A DNA stretch of 64,000 bases from Bittarella massiliensis (ex Durand et al. 2017) (lineage in GTDB: Bacteria; Bacillota; Clostridia; Oscillospirales; Ruminococcaceae), in NCBI RefSeq assembly GCF_017566145.1, contig NZ_JABFCL010000001.1, positions 1 to 64,000 of the forward strand, given 5' to 3'. How positions within the stretch are numbered: position 1 is the first letter of the stretch; each line of letters starts with the position of its first letter. Shown here one piece after another: positions 1 to 7,854 of this stretch. The notes beneath the pieces were generated by a model. The model made no database searches and was not told the origin of the DNA. It worked only from the letters and a program-made list of their open reading frames with translations. Both the position numbers and the translations under genes were made by a program.

Positions 1-209
1 ACCTGGGGATGGCCAGGCAGATGCGCAAGCTGCGCTTGCTCCCTGCCCCATGGCCAATGCCGCATAGCCATTGCACTGGAACTGGCCGGGCAAGATGTGA
101 AGTCTCTGCTTGCCACCGGCCCTCCGCCGGGCCGCGGGTCCGGCAAAGCCGCCCTTTTGCAGGAATCTTGTGGAAGGGGCGATCGCGAGAGAAAGAGGGG
201 GGAATTTAC

Positions 210-1145
210 ATGGCCATCAACCCCGTGGTGCGGGCGGCCCTCAAGGCCCTGTCCTACCCAGACATCAGCATCAAAAAGCACTACAAGCTGCAGCGGCGGC
301 TGGTGGATGCGACCAATCTGCACCTGATCAAACCACCGCTCTACACCAGTTTTGACCACCTGATCCGGGTGGGGGACCACCAGATTCCCGCCCGGATCTA
401 CACCCCCGAGTTGCCGGGAAGCGAGGGGGCCCTCCTCTTCTTCCACGGCGGCGGCTGGGTCACCGGCAACATCGACAGCTACGACCGGGTCTGCACCGAT
501 CTGGCGCGCAAGACCCACCGCCTGGTGATGTCGGTGGACTACCGGCTGGCCCCGGAGCACCGGTTCCCCGCCGCGCTGGAAGATTGCTACGCGGCGGCCA
601 GGGAGGTGTTTTTGCACCCCGAGTGGGTCTTCGCCGAGCGGGCGGAGGACATCGCCCTCATCGGCGACAGCGCCGGGGGAAACCTGGCGGCAGCCGTCTC
701 CCTGATGGCCAGAGACAGGGGGGAGTTTATGCCCACCCGACAGATCCTCATCTACCCGGCCACCTATAACGACCACAGCGAGAGCTCCCCCTTCCCCTCC
801 ATTCGGGAGAACGGCAGCGACTACCTGCTCACCTCCAAGCGGGTGCAGGAGTACATGGAGCTCTACCAGGGCGGCGAAGAGGACCTGCAAAACCCCTACT
901 TTGCCCCCCTGCTGGCAGAGGATCTGAGCGGCCAGCCCGAGACCCTGCTCATCACCGCCCAGTACGACCCTCTGCGCGACGAGGGAGAGGAGTACGGCCG
1001 CCGCCTGGCCAGGGCGGGGGTGCGGGTGGAGGCACACCGCGCCACCGACGGGCTGCACGGATTCTTCTCCCTCCCCGCCAGCTTTGAGCAGGTGGCCGAG
1101 TGCCACCGGCTCATCAATCGCTTTTTGAAAGAAGGTCCGGCCTGA
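210..1145 (+). CDS. Alpha/beta hydrolase fold-3 esterase (HSL/acetyl esterase family)
   Basis: A 311-residue hydrolase of the hormone-sensitive-lipase family, expected to cleave short-chain acyl esters in the cytoplasm. Visible marks are the oxyanion-hole HGGGW at residues 79-83, the nucleophile elbow GDSAGG with Ser154, and a likely triad completed by Asp253 (YDPLRDEG) and His283 (LHGFF). The reading frame is open back to base 9, but that extension is compositionally unlike a protein N-terminus. The ATG at 210 follows a purine-rich GAAAGAGGGGGGAA and gives the usual family length. The stop overlaps the next gene (ATGA), so it is co-transcribed with the acyltransferase at 1145, which suggests opposing acyl-transfer and deacylation roles (inference). 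Confidence 0.9.
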   Translation: MAINPVVRAALKALSYPDISIKKHYKLQRRLVDATNLHLIKPPLYTSFDHLIRVGDHQIPARIYTPELPGSEGALLFFHGGGWVTGNIDSYDRVCTDLARKTHRLVMSVDYRLAPEHRFPAALEDCYAAAREVFLHPEWVFAERAEDIALIGDSAGGNLAAAVSLMARDRGEFMPTRQILIYPATYNDHSESSPFPSIRENGSDYLLTSKRVQEYMELYQGGEEDLQNPYFAPLLAEDLSGQPETLLITAQYDPLRDEGEEYGRRLARAGVRVEAHRATDGLHGFFSLPASFEQVAECHRLINRFLKEGPA

Positions 1146-2422
1146 TGACGGCAAAACAGCGCGACGCCGCGTGGGAGCCGCTGGACAACGCGGCCAAAAT
1201 ATTTCCCTCCATCAGCAACAAGCGGGACACCAAGGTCTTTCGCTTTGCCTGTGAATTGCGCGAAGGGGTGGACCCGGTGCTCTTGCAGCAGGCGCTGGAC
1301 GAGACCATTGAGAATTTCCCCATCTTTCGCTCCACCCTGCGACAGGGCTTTTTCTGGCATTATCTCAAGGAGAGCAGCCAGCGCCCTCTGGTGCAGTTTG
1401 AGAGCGAACTGCCCTGCAGCAACATCTACGACGCCAACAACCCCGGCCTCCTCTTTGAGGTGAGCTACTACGGCCGGCGGATCAATTTGGAGGTCTATCA
1501 CGCCCTCACCGACGGGACCGGCGCCCTGCAATTTTTGAGCGCCCTGGTCTGCTGCTACCTCTATCTGCGCCATCCCGAGGGGTTTTCCGCCCCGCCCACC
1601 CCGCTGCACGGGGCCTCTTTTTCCGAGCTGGCGGAGGACAGCTTTCAGAAATACTACACCAGCGCCTCTCAGAACAAGGTGCGCAGCGAGCCGGTCTACA
1701 AGCTACGGGGGGCCCGCCTCCCCGAAGGGCGGATGCAGATCATCGAGGGGGTGACGCCGGTCAAGTCGGTGCTGGCCGCCGCCCGGGAGCGGGGGGTGAC
1801 CATGACCGTCCTCCTCACCGCACTCTTTCTCTGCGCGGTGGACAAAAACGCCGTGCTGCGGCGAAAGCGCCACCCGGTGATGGTGGCGGTGCCGGTCAAT
1901 CTGCGCAACTACTTCCCCTCGGAGACTGCGCGCAACTTCTTTTGCACCGTCAACGTGGGCTACCACTTCGGCCGGGACCCGGGGGATCTGGAGAGTGTGA
2001 TGGACTCAGTTCGGCGCCAGTTTGAGGAGTTGCTCACCCGCGAAAATCTGGCCAAGCGGATGAACGGCTACTCGGCCATCGAACACAACGCCCTGGTGCG
2101 GGTGGTCCCGCTGGGACTCAAAAACATCATCCTGCGCATTGCCGGCGCCATCGCCGAGCGCGACCACACCATCTCGGTCTCCAACATCGGCAAGGTGCGC
2201 ATGCCTGCGGGGTGCGAGCGGTATATCCGCCTTTTCGACGTCTTTGTGAGCACCAATATCCTGCAGCTGTGCCTCTGCTCCTTTGGGGAGAATTTGACCC
2301 TCAGCTTCTCCTCTGCCTTTCGCAACACCGATGTGCAGAAGGACTTTTTCCGCTCCCTCACGGGGATGGGGATCCCCGTCGAAATCACCACCAACCGCCC
2401 AGAAGAGGAGGTGCGCCCGTGA
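1145..2422 (+). CDS. Condensation-domain-like acyltransferase (alcohol acetyltransferase type)
   Basis: A 425-residue protein of the CoA-dependent acyltransferase/condensation fold. The catalytic HxxxDG motif is visible as HALTDG around residue 119 (bases 1499-1516), and the second half has the NLR...PSETARNFF stretch that often forms the acceptor-channel region. Such proteins are commonly labelled alcohol acetyltransferase in Clostridia, but the substrate is unknown. The ATG at 1145 overlaps the esterase stop by one base. An upstream in-frame ATG at 1100 lies deep inside the esterase and is unlikely. It forms an operon with the esterase and the 2419 membrane protein. Family confident, function inferred. 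Confidence 0.82.
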   Translation: MTAKQRDAAWEPLDNAAKIFPSISNKRDTKVFRFACELREGVDPVLLQQALDETIENFPIFRSTLRQGFFWHYLKESSQRPLVQFESELPCSNIYDANNPGLLFEVSYYGRRINLEVYHALTDGTGALQFLSALVCCYLYLRHPEGFSAPPTPLHGASFSELAEDSFQKYYTSASQNKVRSEPVYKLRGARLPEGRMQIIEGVTPVKSVLAAARERGVTMTVLLTALFLCAVDKNAVLRRKRHPVMVAVPVNLRNYFPSETARNFFCTVNVGYHFGRDPGDLESVMDSVRRQFEELLTRENLAKRMNGYSAIEHNALVRVVPLGLKNIILRIAGAIAERDHTISVSNIGKVRMPAGCERYIRLFDVFVSTNILQLCLCSFGENLTLSFSSAFRNTDVQKDFFRSLTGMGIPVEITTNRPEEEVRP

Positions 2423-3084
2423 AATACTGCGAACAGTGCAAACTCACCGTCACCGGGCAGCGCTCCCGCTGCCCCCTCTGTCAGAGCGTTCTCCGGGACG
2501 AGGGGGAGCCCTATGACGAGGTGTTCCCGGTCATCCCCACCGTCTACAACCGGTTTCAGTTTTTCTTTAAACTGCTGATCTTTGCCTCGGCGGTACTGGG
2601 CATTGTCTCGGTGGTGGTCAACCTTCTGCTGCCGCAGGGGGGAGCCTGGTCTCTCTTTGTGCTGGGGGGGATCGCCTGTCTCTGGGTGCTCCTCTTCATC
2701 GCCGTGAGAAAGCGCAACAACATCCCCAAAAACATCCTCTGGCAGGTGGCGGTGGTCATCCTCTTCTGCCTGCTGTGGGACCTCTTTACCGGCTGGCACG
2801 GCTGGTCGGTGGACTATGTGGTCCCCAGCATCTGCGTGGCGGCCATGGCGGCCCTCGCCGTCACTGCCAAGGTCTTTCGGCTGGTGGTGGGGGACTTTCT
2901 CTTCTACCTGCTCATCAGCGTTCTCTTCGGCATCCTGCCGGTGATCTCCATCCTGCTTGGGTGGGTGCAGGTGCTCTACCCGTCCCTCATCTGTGTGGGG
3001 TGCAGCCTGGTCTCCCTGGCGGCGGTTCTGATTTTCCAGGGGGAGAACATGAAGCGGGAGTGGCGGCGGCGGATGCACCTGTAG
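2419..3084 (+). CDS. Zinc-ribbon membrane protein, DUF6320-like
   Basis: A 221-residue protein that opens with two CxxC knuckles (YCEQC and RCPLC, residues 3-20), a zinc-ribbon pattern. Then come about six hydrophobic segments between residues 50 and 210 and a basic C-terminus. The GTG start at 2419 overlaps the previous stop as GTGA, and the in-frame ATG upstream at 2212 lies inside the acyltransferase, so I reject it. From memory, this arrangement matches DUF6320 proteins found next to condensation-like acyltransferases in Clostridia. Function is unknown; a membrane anchor or partner for the acyltransferase is plausible. Confidence 0.78.
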   Translation: MKYCEQCKLTVTGQRSRCPLCQSVLRDEGEPYDEVFPVIPTVYNRFQFFFKLLIFASAVLGIVSVVVNLLLPQGGAWSLFVLGGIACLWVLLFIAVRKRNNIPKNILWQVAVVILFCLLWDLFTGWHGWSVDYVVPSICVAAMAALAVTAKVFRLVVGDFLFYLLISVLFGILPVISILLGWVQVLYPSLICVGCSLVSLAAVLIFQGENMKREWRRRMHL

Positions 3085-3168
3085 TTCGCCCTGCGGCCCC
3101 TTCCGAACAGCCAAAAGAGGGCGGCGGCAAAAAAAACACATAAAACGAAAAGAACTGCACTTGTAAAG

Positions 3169-3202
3169 ACAGTATTTTTCCAGAATAATACTGTACTTTT
3201 TT
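3169..3202 (+). terminator. Intrinsic terminator of the esterase operon (possible operator overlap)
   Basis: Perfect 8-bp arms ACAGTATT (3169-3176) and AATACTGT (3187-3194) enclose a 10-base loop and are followed by AC and six T. The stem is unusually AT-rich for this genome, so the dyad could instead or also be an operator for the gene at 3303. Confidence 0.6.
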
Positions 3203-3214
3203 AGAGTCAAATGC

Positions 3215-3220
3215 TATGAT
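3215..3220 (+). promoter_or_regulatory. Extended -10 promoter for the resolvase-like gene
   Basis: TGC-TATGAT is a good extended -10 about 80 bases before the start at 3303. No good -35 box lies at 17 bases upstream. Confidence 0.4.
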
Positions 3221-3302
3221 AAAAGAAAGCAAGGTGTTCTCCAATACCTGCAATGAAAGCTGCACAAAATACAGAAAAACCGATTGAAGGGGGGGATCTC
3301 CC

Positions 3303-3626
3303 ATGTTCCCAGAAATTGACCGTCAGGCAATTTTGGAAATTGTGGAGAATGAAGAAAAGACCGACAAGATCATGGCCCTGTTGGAAGAAGCGGCCAAAAG
3401 AGAAAAGCAGCGCCGTCTTGCGCTTCAGGCAGAGGGCATCAAGCGTGCCCGCCAGAAGGGAACCACCCTCGGCAGACCCAGATTGCCGCTCCCGAGAGAT
3501 TTCCCCAACATCTACCGGCGCTACAAGGACAAAGAGATTACGGCGCAGCACGCGCAAAAGCTCTGCAATATGAGCGCCAACACCTTTTACCGGGTCATCC
3601 ACGAATTTGAAGAGAAGAGCAAGTAA
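3303..3626 (+). CDS. Orphan resolvase-type C-terminal DNA-binding protein
   Basis: A 107-residue basic protein. Residues about 48-107 read like the C-terminal arm and helix-turn-helix of serine recombinases: GIKRARQKG, then LGRPR, then a three-helix segment ending NTFYRVIHEF. The preceding 45 residues are a charged helix like the E-helix of resolvases. The catalytic domain with its serine is missing, and no remnant of it is visible upstream in any frame. It therefore cannot recombine DNA but could bind it as a regulator. The ATG follows GAAGGGGGGGATCTCCC. It is monocistronic, between its own promoter and a strong terminator. Confidence 0.72.
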   Translation: MFPEIDRQAILEIVENEEKTDKIMALLEEAAKREKQRRLALQAEGIKRARQKGTTLGRPRLPLPRDFPNIYRRYKDKEITAQHAQKLCNMSANTFYRVIHEFEEKSK

Positions 3627-3628
3627 AA

Positions 3629-3661
3629 AAACTCCCCCCGATCATCGGGGGGAGTTTTTTT
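3629..3661. terminator. Bidirectional intrinsic terminator
   Basis: Arms ACTCCCCCCGAT and ATCGGGGGGAGT (3631-3655) are flanked by an A-run and a T-run of seven. It serves the gene at 3303 and the convergent gene ending at 3702. Confidence 0.9.
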
Positions 3662-3701
3662 ACTTGGTTGCCCGGTGGCGGGGGAGGGGGCTGGCTTGCC
3701 G

Positions 3702-4418
3702 CTACCTGTTCTGCACGACCTTCATATTGGGGTAAATTTCCTGCATCCTCGCGTCGTCAAAGCGGCGGTCCAAAAATTGGCCGAAACTGGTCTGGGGGGG
3801 AAGCCCCTCGGAGCGGTCTGTCCCGCGCTTGACAGCCGCCACCGAGAGGAGGATGTCAAAACAGAGAAAGACGGCCAGCGCCCCGGCGGCCCAGTTGCCG
3901 TATTTTCGGGGAAATCGCTCGATGGCGCCGCAGAGGAGGGGATAGCAAAAGCGGATGAAGACCAGCCCCAGCACCCCCCAGAAGAAGGCGTACTTCAGGG
4001 TGGTGCGCCCCCCGATGTTGTATTTGGCGTGGCTGTACTGCCAGGAGACGGTACCCAGGGCCAGCTCTTGCAGCAGGCTGCACAGGTATTCAAAGGCCGC
4101 GCCGGCAAAGGCGCTGACGCCAAAGATGACCAGGGGGTTTTTGTCCCGCAGCCGGTAGAGCAGCAGGGTGAGGAGAACCGCCCCAAAGCCGTACACCTGG
4201 GAAAAGGGGCCGTAGACGAGCCCCTTGCGGCTTTCAAAATAGCCGTTGTGAAAATACCAAAACAGCATTTCCAAAATGTAGCCGAGGATGCTGGCCACGA
4301 CAAAAATCCAAAACAGGGTATAGACGCCGGGGCGGTCGTTGATGGGGGATCTGCCCGAACGGCGCTCGGCTTGGCTGGCGGACTTTGCCGCCGCAGAAAT
4401 GCTCTGCAATCTCTCCAC
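3702..4418 (-). CDS. CmpB-type putative ABC-transporter membrane protein (PF06541-like)
   Basis: A 238-residue integral membrane protein with about five hydrophobic segments (residues 30-55, 72-92, 98-120, 140-160 and 170-195) and a charged C-terminal tail. The segments LGYILEMLFWY, GLVYGPFSQVYGFGA and FEYLCSLLQELALG are typical of the 'putative ABC transporter permease' CmpB family common in Clostridia. No ATPase or binding protein lies beside it, so a transport role is unproven. The start is uncertain: a GTG at 4418 gives this length, and an in-frame TTG at 4409 sits closer to an AGGTGGAG sequence. Confidence 0.78.
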   Translation of the reverse strand: MERLQSISAAAKSASQAERRSGRSPINDRPGVYTLFWIFVVASILGYILEMLFWYFHNGYFESRKGLVYGPFSQVYGFGAVLLTLLLYRLRDKNPLVIFGVSAFAGAAFEYLCSLLQELALGTVSWQYSHAKYNIGGRTTLKYAFFWGVLGLVFIRFCYPLLCGAIERFPRKYGNWAAGALAVFLCFDILLSVAAVKRGTDRSEGLPPQTSFGQFLDRRFDDARMQEIYPNMKVVQNR

Positions 4419-4441
4419 CTTCTCTCTTTACTACAATGAAA

Positions 4442-4471
4442 AGTATAGCGAAAAGAGTCGTGAAAGTCCAA
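4442..4471 (-). promoter_or_regulatory. Promoter of the CmpB-type gene
   Basis: On the minus strand TTGGAC (4471-4466), an 18-base spacer and TATACT (4447-4442) lie about 25 bases before the start. Confidence 0.6.
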
Positions 4472-4502
4472 TCTTCGGAGAAAATGTAAGAAGTTTGACA
4501 GA

Positions 4503-4537
4503 AAAAAGACCATCTCTTGAAGGAGACGGTCTTTTAA
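4503..4537 (-). terminator. Terminator of mgtE
   Basis: On the minus strand the stem AAAGACC/GGTCTTT, with a mismatch and a further GTCTC/GAGAT pairing, is followed by six T. It lies 30 bases after the mgtE stop. Confidence 0.75.
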
Positions 4538-4566
4538 AAGGTGATTTTGGATTTGATTCGGAAAAT

Positions 4567-5931
4567 TTATCCGCCGATATGGAGGATGGCGGTGGCCAGC
4601 ACAAAGTAGATGGTCAGGGAGACGGCGTCCACAATGGTGGTGATGAGGGGGCTTGCCATGATGGCGGGGTCAACTTTGCACTTTTCGGCCAGGATGGGCA
4701 GCAGGCCGCCGCAGATCTTGGCGACGATCACCGTGCAGAAGAGACTGATACAGATGGTGACGGCCACCATGAGAGAGACCCGGTCCAAGAAAAGCAGCTT
4801 GCCCAGGTTGACCACTGCCAGCACCGAGCCCACCAGCAGACTGATGGCGAACTCCTTGCGGATGATCCTGAAGGCGTCTCGGGTCTTGATCTCCCCCAGG
4901 GCGAGACCGCGGATGATCATGGTGGCCGACTGGGAGCCGGCGTTGCCGCCGGTGTCCATCAGCATGGGGATGTAGGCGGCCAGCAGGACCATGGAGGAGA
5001 GGACCTCGTCAAAGCGGCGGATGATAAAGCCGGTGATGGAGGCGGAGATCATCAGCACCAGCAGCCAGAGGATGCGGTGTTTGGCCAGCTCAAAGACGCT
5101 GGATTTGAGATAGCTGTCCTCCGACGGGGTGACAGCACCCATGATGTAGATGTCTTCAGAGTTCTCCTCCTCGATGACGTCCAGCACGTCGTCGATGGTG
5201 ATGATCCCCACCAGGCGGTTTTCAGAGTCCACCACCGGCATGGAGAGCAGCTCGTACTTTTTGAAGAGGTCGGCCACCACCGATTGATCCTCGGTGGTGC
5301 TCACCGAGAAGATGTCCTTGTCCACAATTTCCTGGATGGAGGTGTCGTCGCGGGAGGTGAGGATATTTTGCAGGGTGACGGTTCCCTCGAGCACCCGGGT
5401 AGAACTGGTGACAAAGCAGGTTTCGATGGTCTCTTTCTCCAGGCTGTTGCGGCGGATGTCCACAATGGCCTGGGCCACCGTCTCGTCCTTTTTCAACTCC
5501 ATAAATTCCAGGGTCATCAGGCTGCCGGCCGAGTCCTCGGGGTATTTGAGGACCTGGTTGATGAGGCGGCGGGTGGTGGGATCGGTGTTTTTGAGGACCC
5601 GCTTGACGAGGTTGGCGGGCATCTCCTCAATAAAGTCGACGGTGTCATCAAAAAACAACTCGTCCAGGATGGTGGCGAGCTCTTTGTCGGTGACGCCCTC
5701 GACAATGCGCTGCTGCACATCGGAATCCAGATGGGAAAACACCTCTGAGGCAGTCTCTTTGGGCATCAGCCGGAAGAGGAGCACCAAGGTGTTCTCGGGC
5801 ATCTCCTCAAACAGTTCGGCGATGTCCACCGGGTTTTCGTCCAGCAACAGGGTGCGGGCCTGGGAGAACTGTCTCTCCTCTACCATGCGGCCCAGGTCTT
5901 CCAAGGTCTTGTAAAAATCTTTCACTTGCAT
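4567..5931 (-). CDS. mgtE: Magnesium transporter MgtE
   Basis: A 454-residue Mg2+ channel of the inner membrane. The N-terminal MgtE_N superhelical domain (about 20-125) includes PVDIAELFEEMP. A CBS pair (about 130-250) follows, with the segment VGIITIDDVLDVIEEENSED. The pore domain has five helices from about residue 280 onward, with the conserved DTGGNAGSQS segment and the C-terminal ASPLITTIVDAVSL. The chosen ATG at 5931 has AAGGAGGG five bases upstream; the frame is open to 6033, but that adds 34 residues unlike the family. It is transcribed alone behind a long structured leader (5932-6256), which suggests attenuation control. Confidence 0.97.
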   Translation of the reverse strand: MQVKDFYKTLEDLGRMVEERQFSQARTLLLDENPVDIAELFEEMPENTLVLLFRLMPKETASEVFSHLDSDVQQRIVEGVTDKELATILDELFFDDTVDFIEEMPANLVKRVLKNTDPTTRRLINQVLKYPEDSAGSLMTLEFMELKKDETVAQAIVDIRRNSLEKETIETCFVTSSTRVLEGTVTLQNILTSRDDTSIQEIVDKDIFSVSTTEDQSVVADLFKKYELLSMPVVDSENRLVGIITIDDVLDVIEEENSEDIYIMGAVTPSEDSYLKSSVFELAKHRILWLLVLMISASITGFIIRRFDEVLSSMVLLAAYIPMLMDTGGNAGSQSATMIIRGLALGEIKTRDAFRIIRKEFAISLLVGSVLAVVNLGKLLFLDRVSLMVAVTICISLFCTVIVAKICGGLLPILAEKCKVDPAIMASPLITTIVDAVSLTIYFVLATAILHIGG

Positions 5932-6031
5932 ACCCTCCTTTTCGATCGAGTGGGAAAAACGGGGGAGACGGTGCAGCGCCCAAAGCGATTTGCGGCGCTG
6001 CGCCGGTCCGGCTTTTTGCCGCCGGGGCAGC

Positions 6032-6068
6032 AAAAAAAGCCACTGGATTGAGTATGTCCATGGCTTTC
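6032..6068 (-). terminator. Attenuator-like terminator inside the mgtE leader
   Basis: Minus-strand reading: GCCA-TGGA, a nine-base loop, TCCA, a bulged G, TGGC, then seven T. It lies about 100 bases upstream of the mgtE start codon and downstream of its promoter, so transcripts must read through it to express mgtE. Confidence 0.72.
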
Positions 6069-6119
6069 GTTTCGGTATGCACTTTTAAGTGAGGGCAATT
6101 TTCCACAGCAAAAGAAAGG

Positions 6120-6218
6120 CTATCTGTTTTGCAGGGGTGAAAACAGATACCACTTGAGGGCAGAAAAACGCGCGCCACATCGCTTAACTGTGCAACTTCG
6201 ACTACCGCCAGCGTCCAT
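6120..6218 (-). CDS. Possible 32-residue leader peptide upstream of mgtE
   Basis: An ATG at 6218 is preceded by GGGAGGTGAAAACAAG, a near-ideal ribosome-binding site. It opens a 32-codon frame ending in TAG at 6120. The stop codon lies on the last bases of the 6121-6149 hairpin, so translation to the end would melt that hairpin and could change folding of the downstream attenuator. The peptide has three Arg plus Lys-rich stretches, two Cys and one Pro. It is unlike MgtL in sequence. An alternative GTG start at 6229 opens a 140-codon frame running past the mgtE start. Translation is not proven. Confidence 0.35.
   Translation of the reverse strand: MDAGGSRSCTVKRCGARFSALKWYLFSPLQNR
6121..6149 (-). 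repeat. Perfect 10-bp hairpin in the mgtE leader
   Basis: Arms TATCTGTTTT and AAAACAGATA are exact complements around a nine-base loop. There is no T-run after it, so it is a structural or pausing element, not a terminator. The 6032-6068 attenuator lies about 50 bases downstream in the transcript. Confidence 0.7.
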
Positions 6219-6256
6219 CTTGTTTTCACCTCCCAGTTTGTTTCATTTGCGTTTCC

Positions 6257-6285
6257 ATTGTAAAACGGATCGGCTGAAAAGTCAA
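6257..6285 (-). promoter_or_regulatory. mgtE promoter
   Basis: On the minus strand TTGACT (6285-6280), a 17-base spacer and TACAAT (6262-6257). The start codon is about 325 bases downstream, so the mRNA has a long 5' leader covering 5932 to about 6250. That leader is the 370-base gene-poor stretch here. Confidence 0.8.
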
Positions 6286-6301
6286 GGAAAAGCGGGCGGC
6301 C

Positions 6302-7207
6302 TTACCCCTTTTTTACCCGGCCTTTTCGCCGGAAGAGGAGCCCAAAATCCAGTTCCACCACCAACACCGAGAGGAGGATGATCAGCCCGCCCCCCACCAG
6401 GTTCCAGCTAAACTGGTCGTACCCCCGCAGCACCGAGAAGACAGTGCCGAAAAGCGCCTCGGTGGACATGATGAGGGCCGCTTTGGAGGCGCTTGCCCGC
6501 TGCTGGGCGCGCAGCTGCAACAGGTAGCAGACACAGGTGCTAAACACCCCCAGGTAGAGGACCCCCACTAGGGCCGGTTTGGGCTGGACCGGGGGGAGGG
6601 AGCCCGCCTCGAAGAGGAGAAAGGAGAACCCTGACACCAGGGTGACGGTGAGCATCTGTATAAAGTTGAACACCTTTACTTCAATGTGGGTGGAGATGTG
6701 GCCGATGTAGGCGATCTGCACGGCAAAAACCACCGCTCCCGCCAGGGAAAAGAGGTCCCCCGGTCCCAGGTGAAGGACGCCGCCCCCGGTGAGGACCCAG
6801 ACCCCCACCATGCAGGCGGCCGCCCCCAGCAGCGCCTGCTTTTGGGGGGGACGCCTCTCCGCGATCCAGACAAAAAAGGGGACAAATGCCACGTTGGTGC
6901 TGGTGAGGAAGGCGTTGTTGGAAGGGGTGGTGTAGGCCATGCCAAAAGTCTGCAGCACAAAGCCCACAAAGAGGAGCAGCCCTGAGACCAACCCCAGCCG
7001 CAGCTGGAGGGCGGTGATCTGCAGCAGCTGCCGCCAGGCCAGCAGCGCCATGGCCACCGAGGCGATGAGGAAGCGGGCGAACACCACCAGAAAGGGGGTG
7101 AGGCCGCCCTCCAGCGCCTGGGCACCGGCCACATAGCCGTACCCCCAGAGAACGGCCAGCAGAACCAGTTCGCCGGTGGCCTCTGTCCGCCGCAGCCAAC
7201 CGATCAT
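6302..7207 (-). CDS. EamA/DMT-family transporter
   Basis: A 301-residue drug/metabolite transporter with ten predicted membrane helices in two EamA repeats (about 10-145 and 155-290). Family-like segments are ELVLLAVLWGYGYV near the start, SNNAFLTSTNVAFVPF at about 95-110 and the basic end RRKGRVKKG. The substrate cannot be told from sequence. It is the last gene of a three-gene minus-strand operon, six bases after the TRIC-family stop. Confidence 0.9.
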   Translation of the reverse strand: MIGWLRRTEATGELVLLAVLWGYGYVAGAQALEGGLTPFLVVFARFLIASVAMALLAWRQLLQITALQLRLGLVSGLLLFVGFVLQTFGMAYTTPSNNAFLTSTNVAFVPFFVWIAERRPPQKQALLGAAACMVGVWVLTGGGVLHLGPGDLFSLAGAVVFAVQIAYIGHISTHIEVKVFNFIQMLTVTLVSGFSFLLFEAGSLPPVQPKPALVGVLYLGVFSTCVCYLLQLRAQQRASASKAALIMSTEALFGTVFSVLRGYDQFSWNLVGGGLIILLSVLVVELDFGLLFRRKGRVKKG

Positions 7208-7213
7208 GGAAAA

Positions 7214-7837
7214 TCACCTCGATGCCGTCGTTCTGCGCGCCCGCTGCACGGTGGGGATGCGCATCTGAAAGCGGATGGAGAGCAACCGCAGCAAAAAGAT
7301 AAAGCCGATGCTGATGTAGGCGGCCACATCCAGAGAGATCCACTGCCGCAAAAACCAAAAGAAGGTGCTGCCGGCGATGGAGGCCACCGCGTAGACGTCC
7401 TGGCGGAGGATGCGGGGGATTTCCCGGGAAAAGACGTCGCGGATCACCCCGCCCCCCACGGCGGTGATGAGGGAGACAAAGCTGAAGGTGATGAAGTTGA
7501 GCTCCATGTTCAGGGCGGTCAGTCCGGCCTCAACGGTGAAGGTGGCCAGCCCCAAGGCGTCGAAGATGTCCAGGGCAAAGGCCCATTTCAGTTGCCCTTT
7601 GGTGAGGATGACCAGGGCGGTGGTGGCGCAGATGAGCAGGGTGTACTCGTAGCGCAGAAAGAAGGTGGGCAGCCCGTCTTTGATGATGATGTCCCGGATG
7701 ACCCCGCCGCCGATGGCCGTGACCATGGCCAACACCAGAATGCCGAAGTAGTCCATCCGCTTTTTGATGGCGGTGACGGCGCCGGAGACGGCAAAGGCCA
7801 CGATGCCGATATAGTCCAGGTAGTCGATGATTCCCAT
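7214..7837 (-). CDS. TRIC/UPF0126 family membrane protein (YicG-like)
   Basis: A 207-residue membrane protein of the trimeric intracellular cation channel family (UPF0126, PF03458). Two tandem three-helix repeats each carry the glycine motif, seen as AIGGGVIRDIIIKDG near residue 45 and AVGGGVIRDVFSREIP near residue 130. Bacterial members have been proposed as K+ channels or glycine transporters. The ATG at 7837 follows GGGGAGG; the longer open frame upstream runs into capA. The start lies 17 bases after the capA stop. Confidence 0.88.
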   Translation of the reverse strand: MGIIDYLDYIGIVAFAVSGAVTAIKKRMDYFGILVLAMVTAIGGGVIRDIIIKDGLPTFFLRYEYTLLICATTALVILTKGQLKWAFALDIFDALGLATFTVEAGLTALNMELNFITFSFVSLITAVGGGVIRDVFSREIPRILRQDVYAVASIAGSTFFWFLRQWISLDVAAYISIGFIFLLRLLSIRFQMRIPTVQRARRTTASR

Positions 7838-7854
7838 GGCAGCCTCCCCAGCGC

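Noticed and set aside
9..209. N-terminal extension of the esterase from base 9
   Set aside because: Arg/Cys/Pro-rich, unlike the family, and the ATG at 210 has a ribosome site. I see nothing else certain in bases 1-209.
3303..3626. Insertion sequence or transposon at the resolvase-like gene
   Set aside because: No terminal inverted repeats, target duplication or catalytic domain.
6120..6229. 140-codon frame from GTG 6229 through the mgtE start
   Set aside because: It runs into mgtE out of frame and beyond the terminator; the shorter ATG frame has the better-spaced ribosome site.
5932..6256. M-box magnesium riboswitch before mgtE
   Set aside because: The conserved M-box core (GGTGAGGCTCCT-type) is not present on the minus strand; the leader is reported as an unknown element instead.
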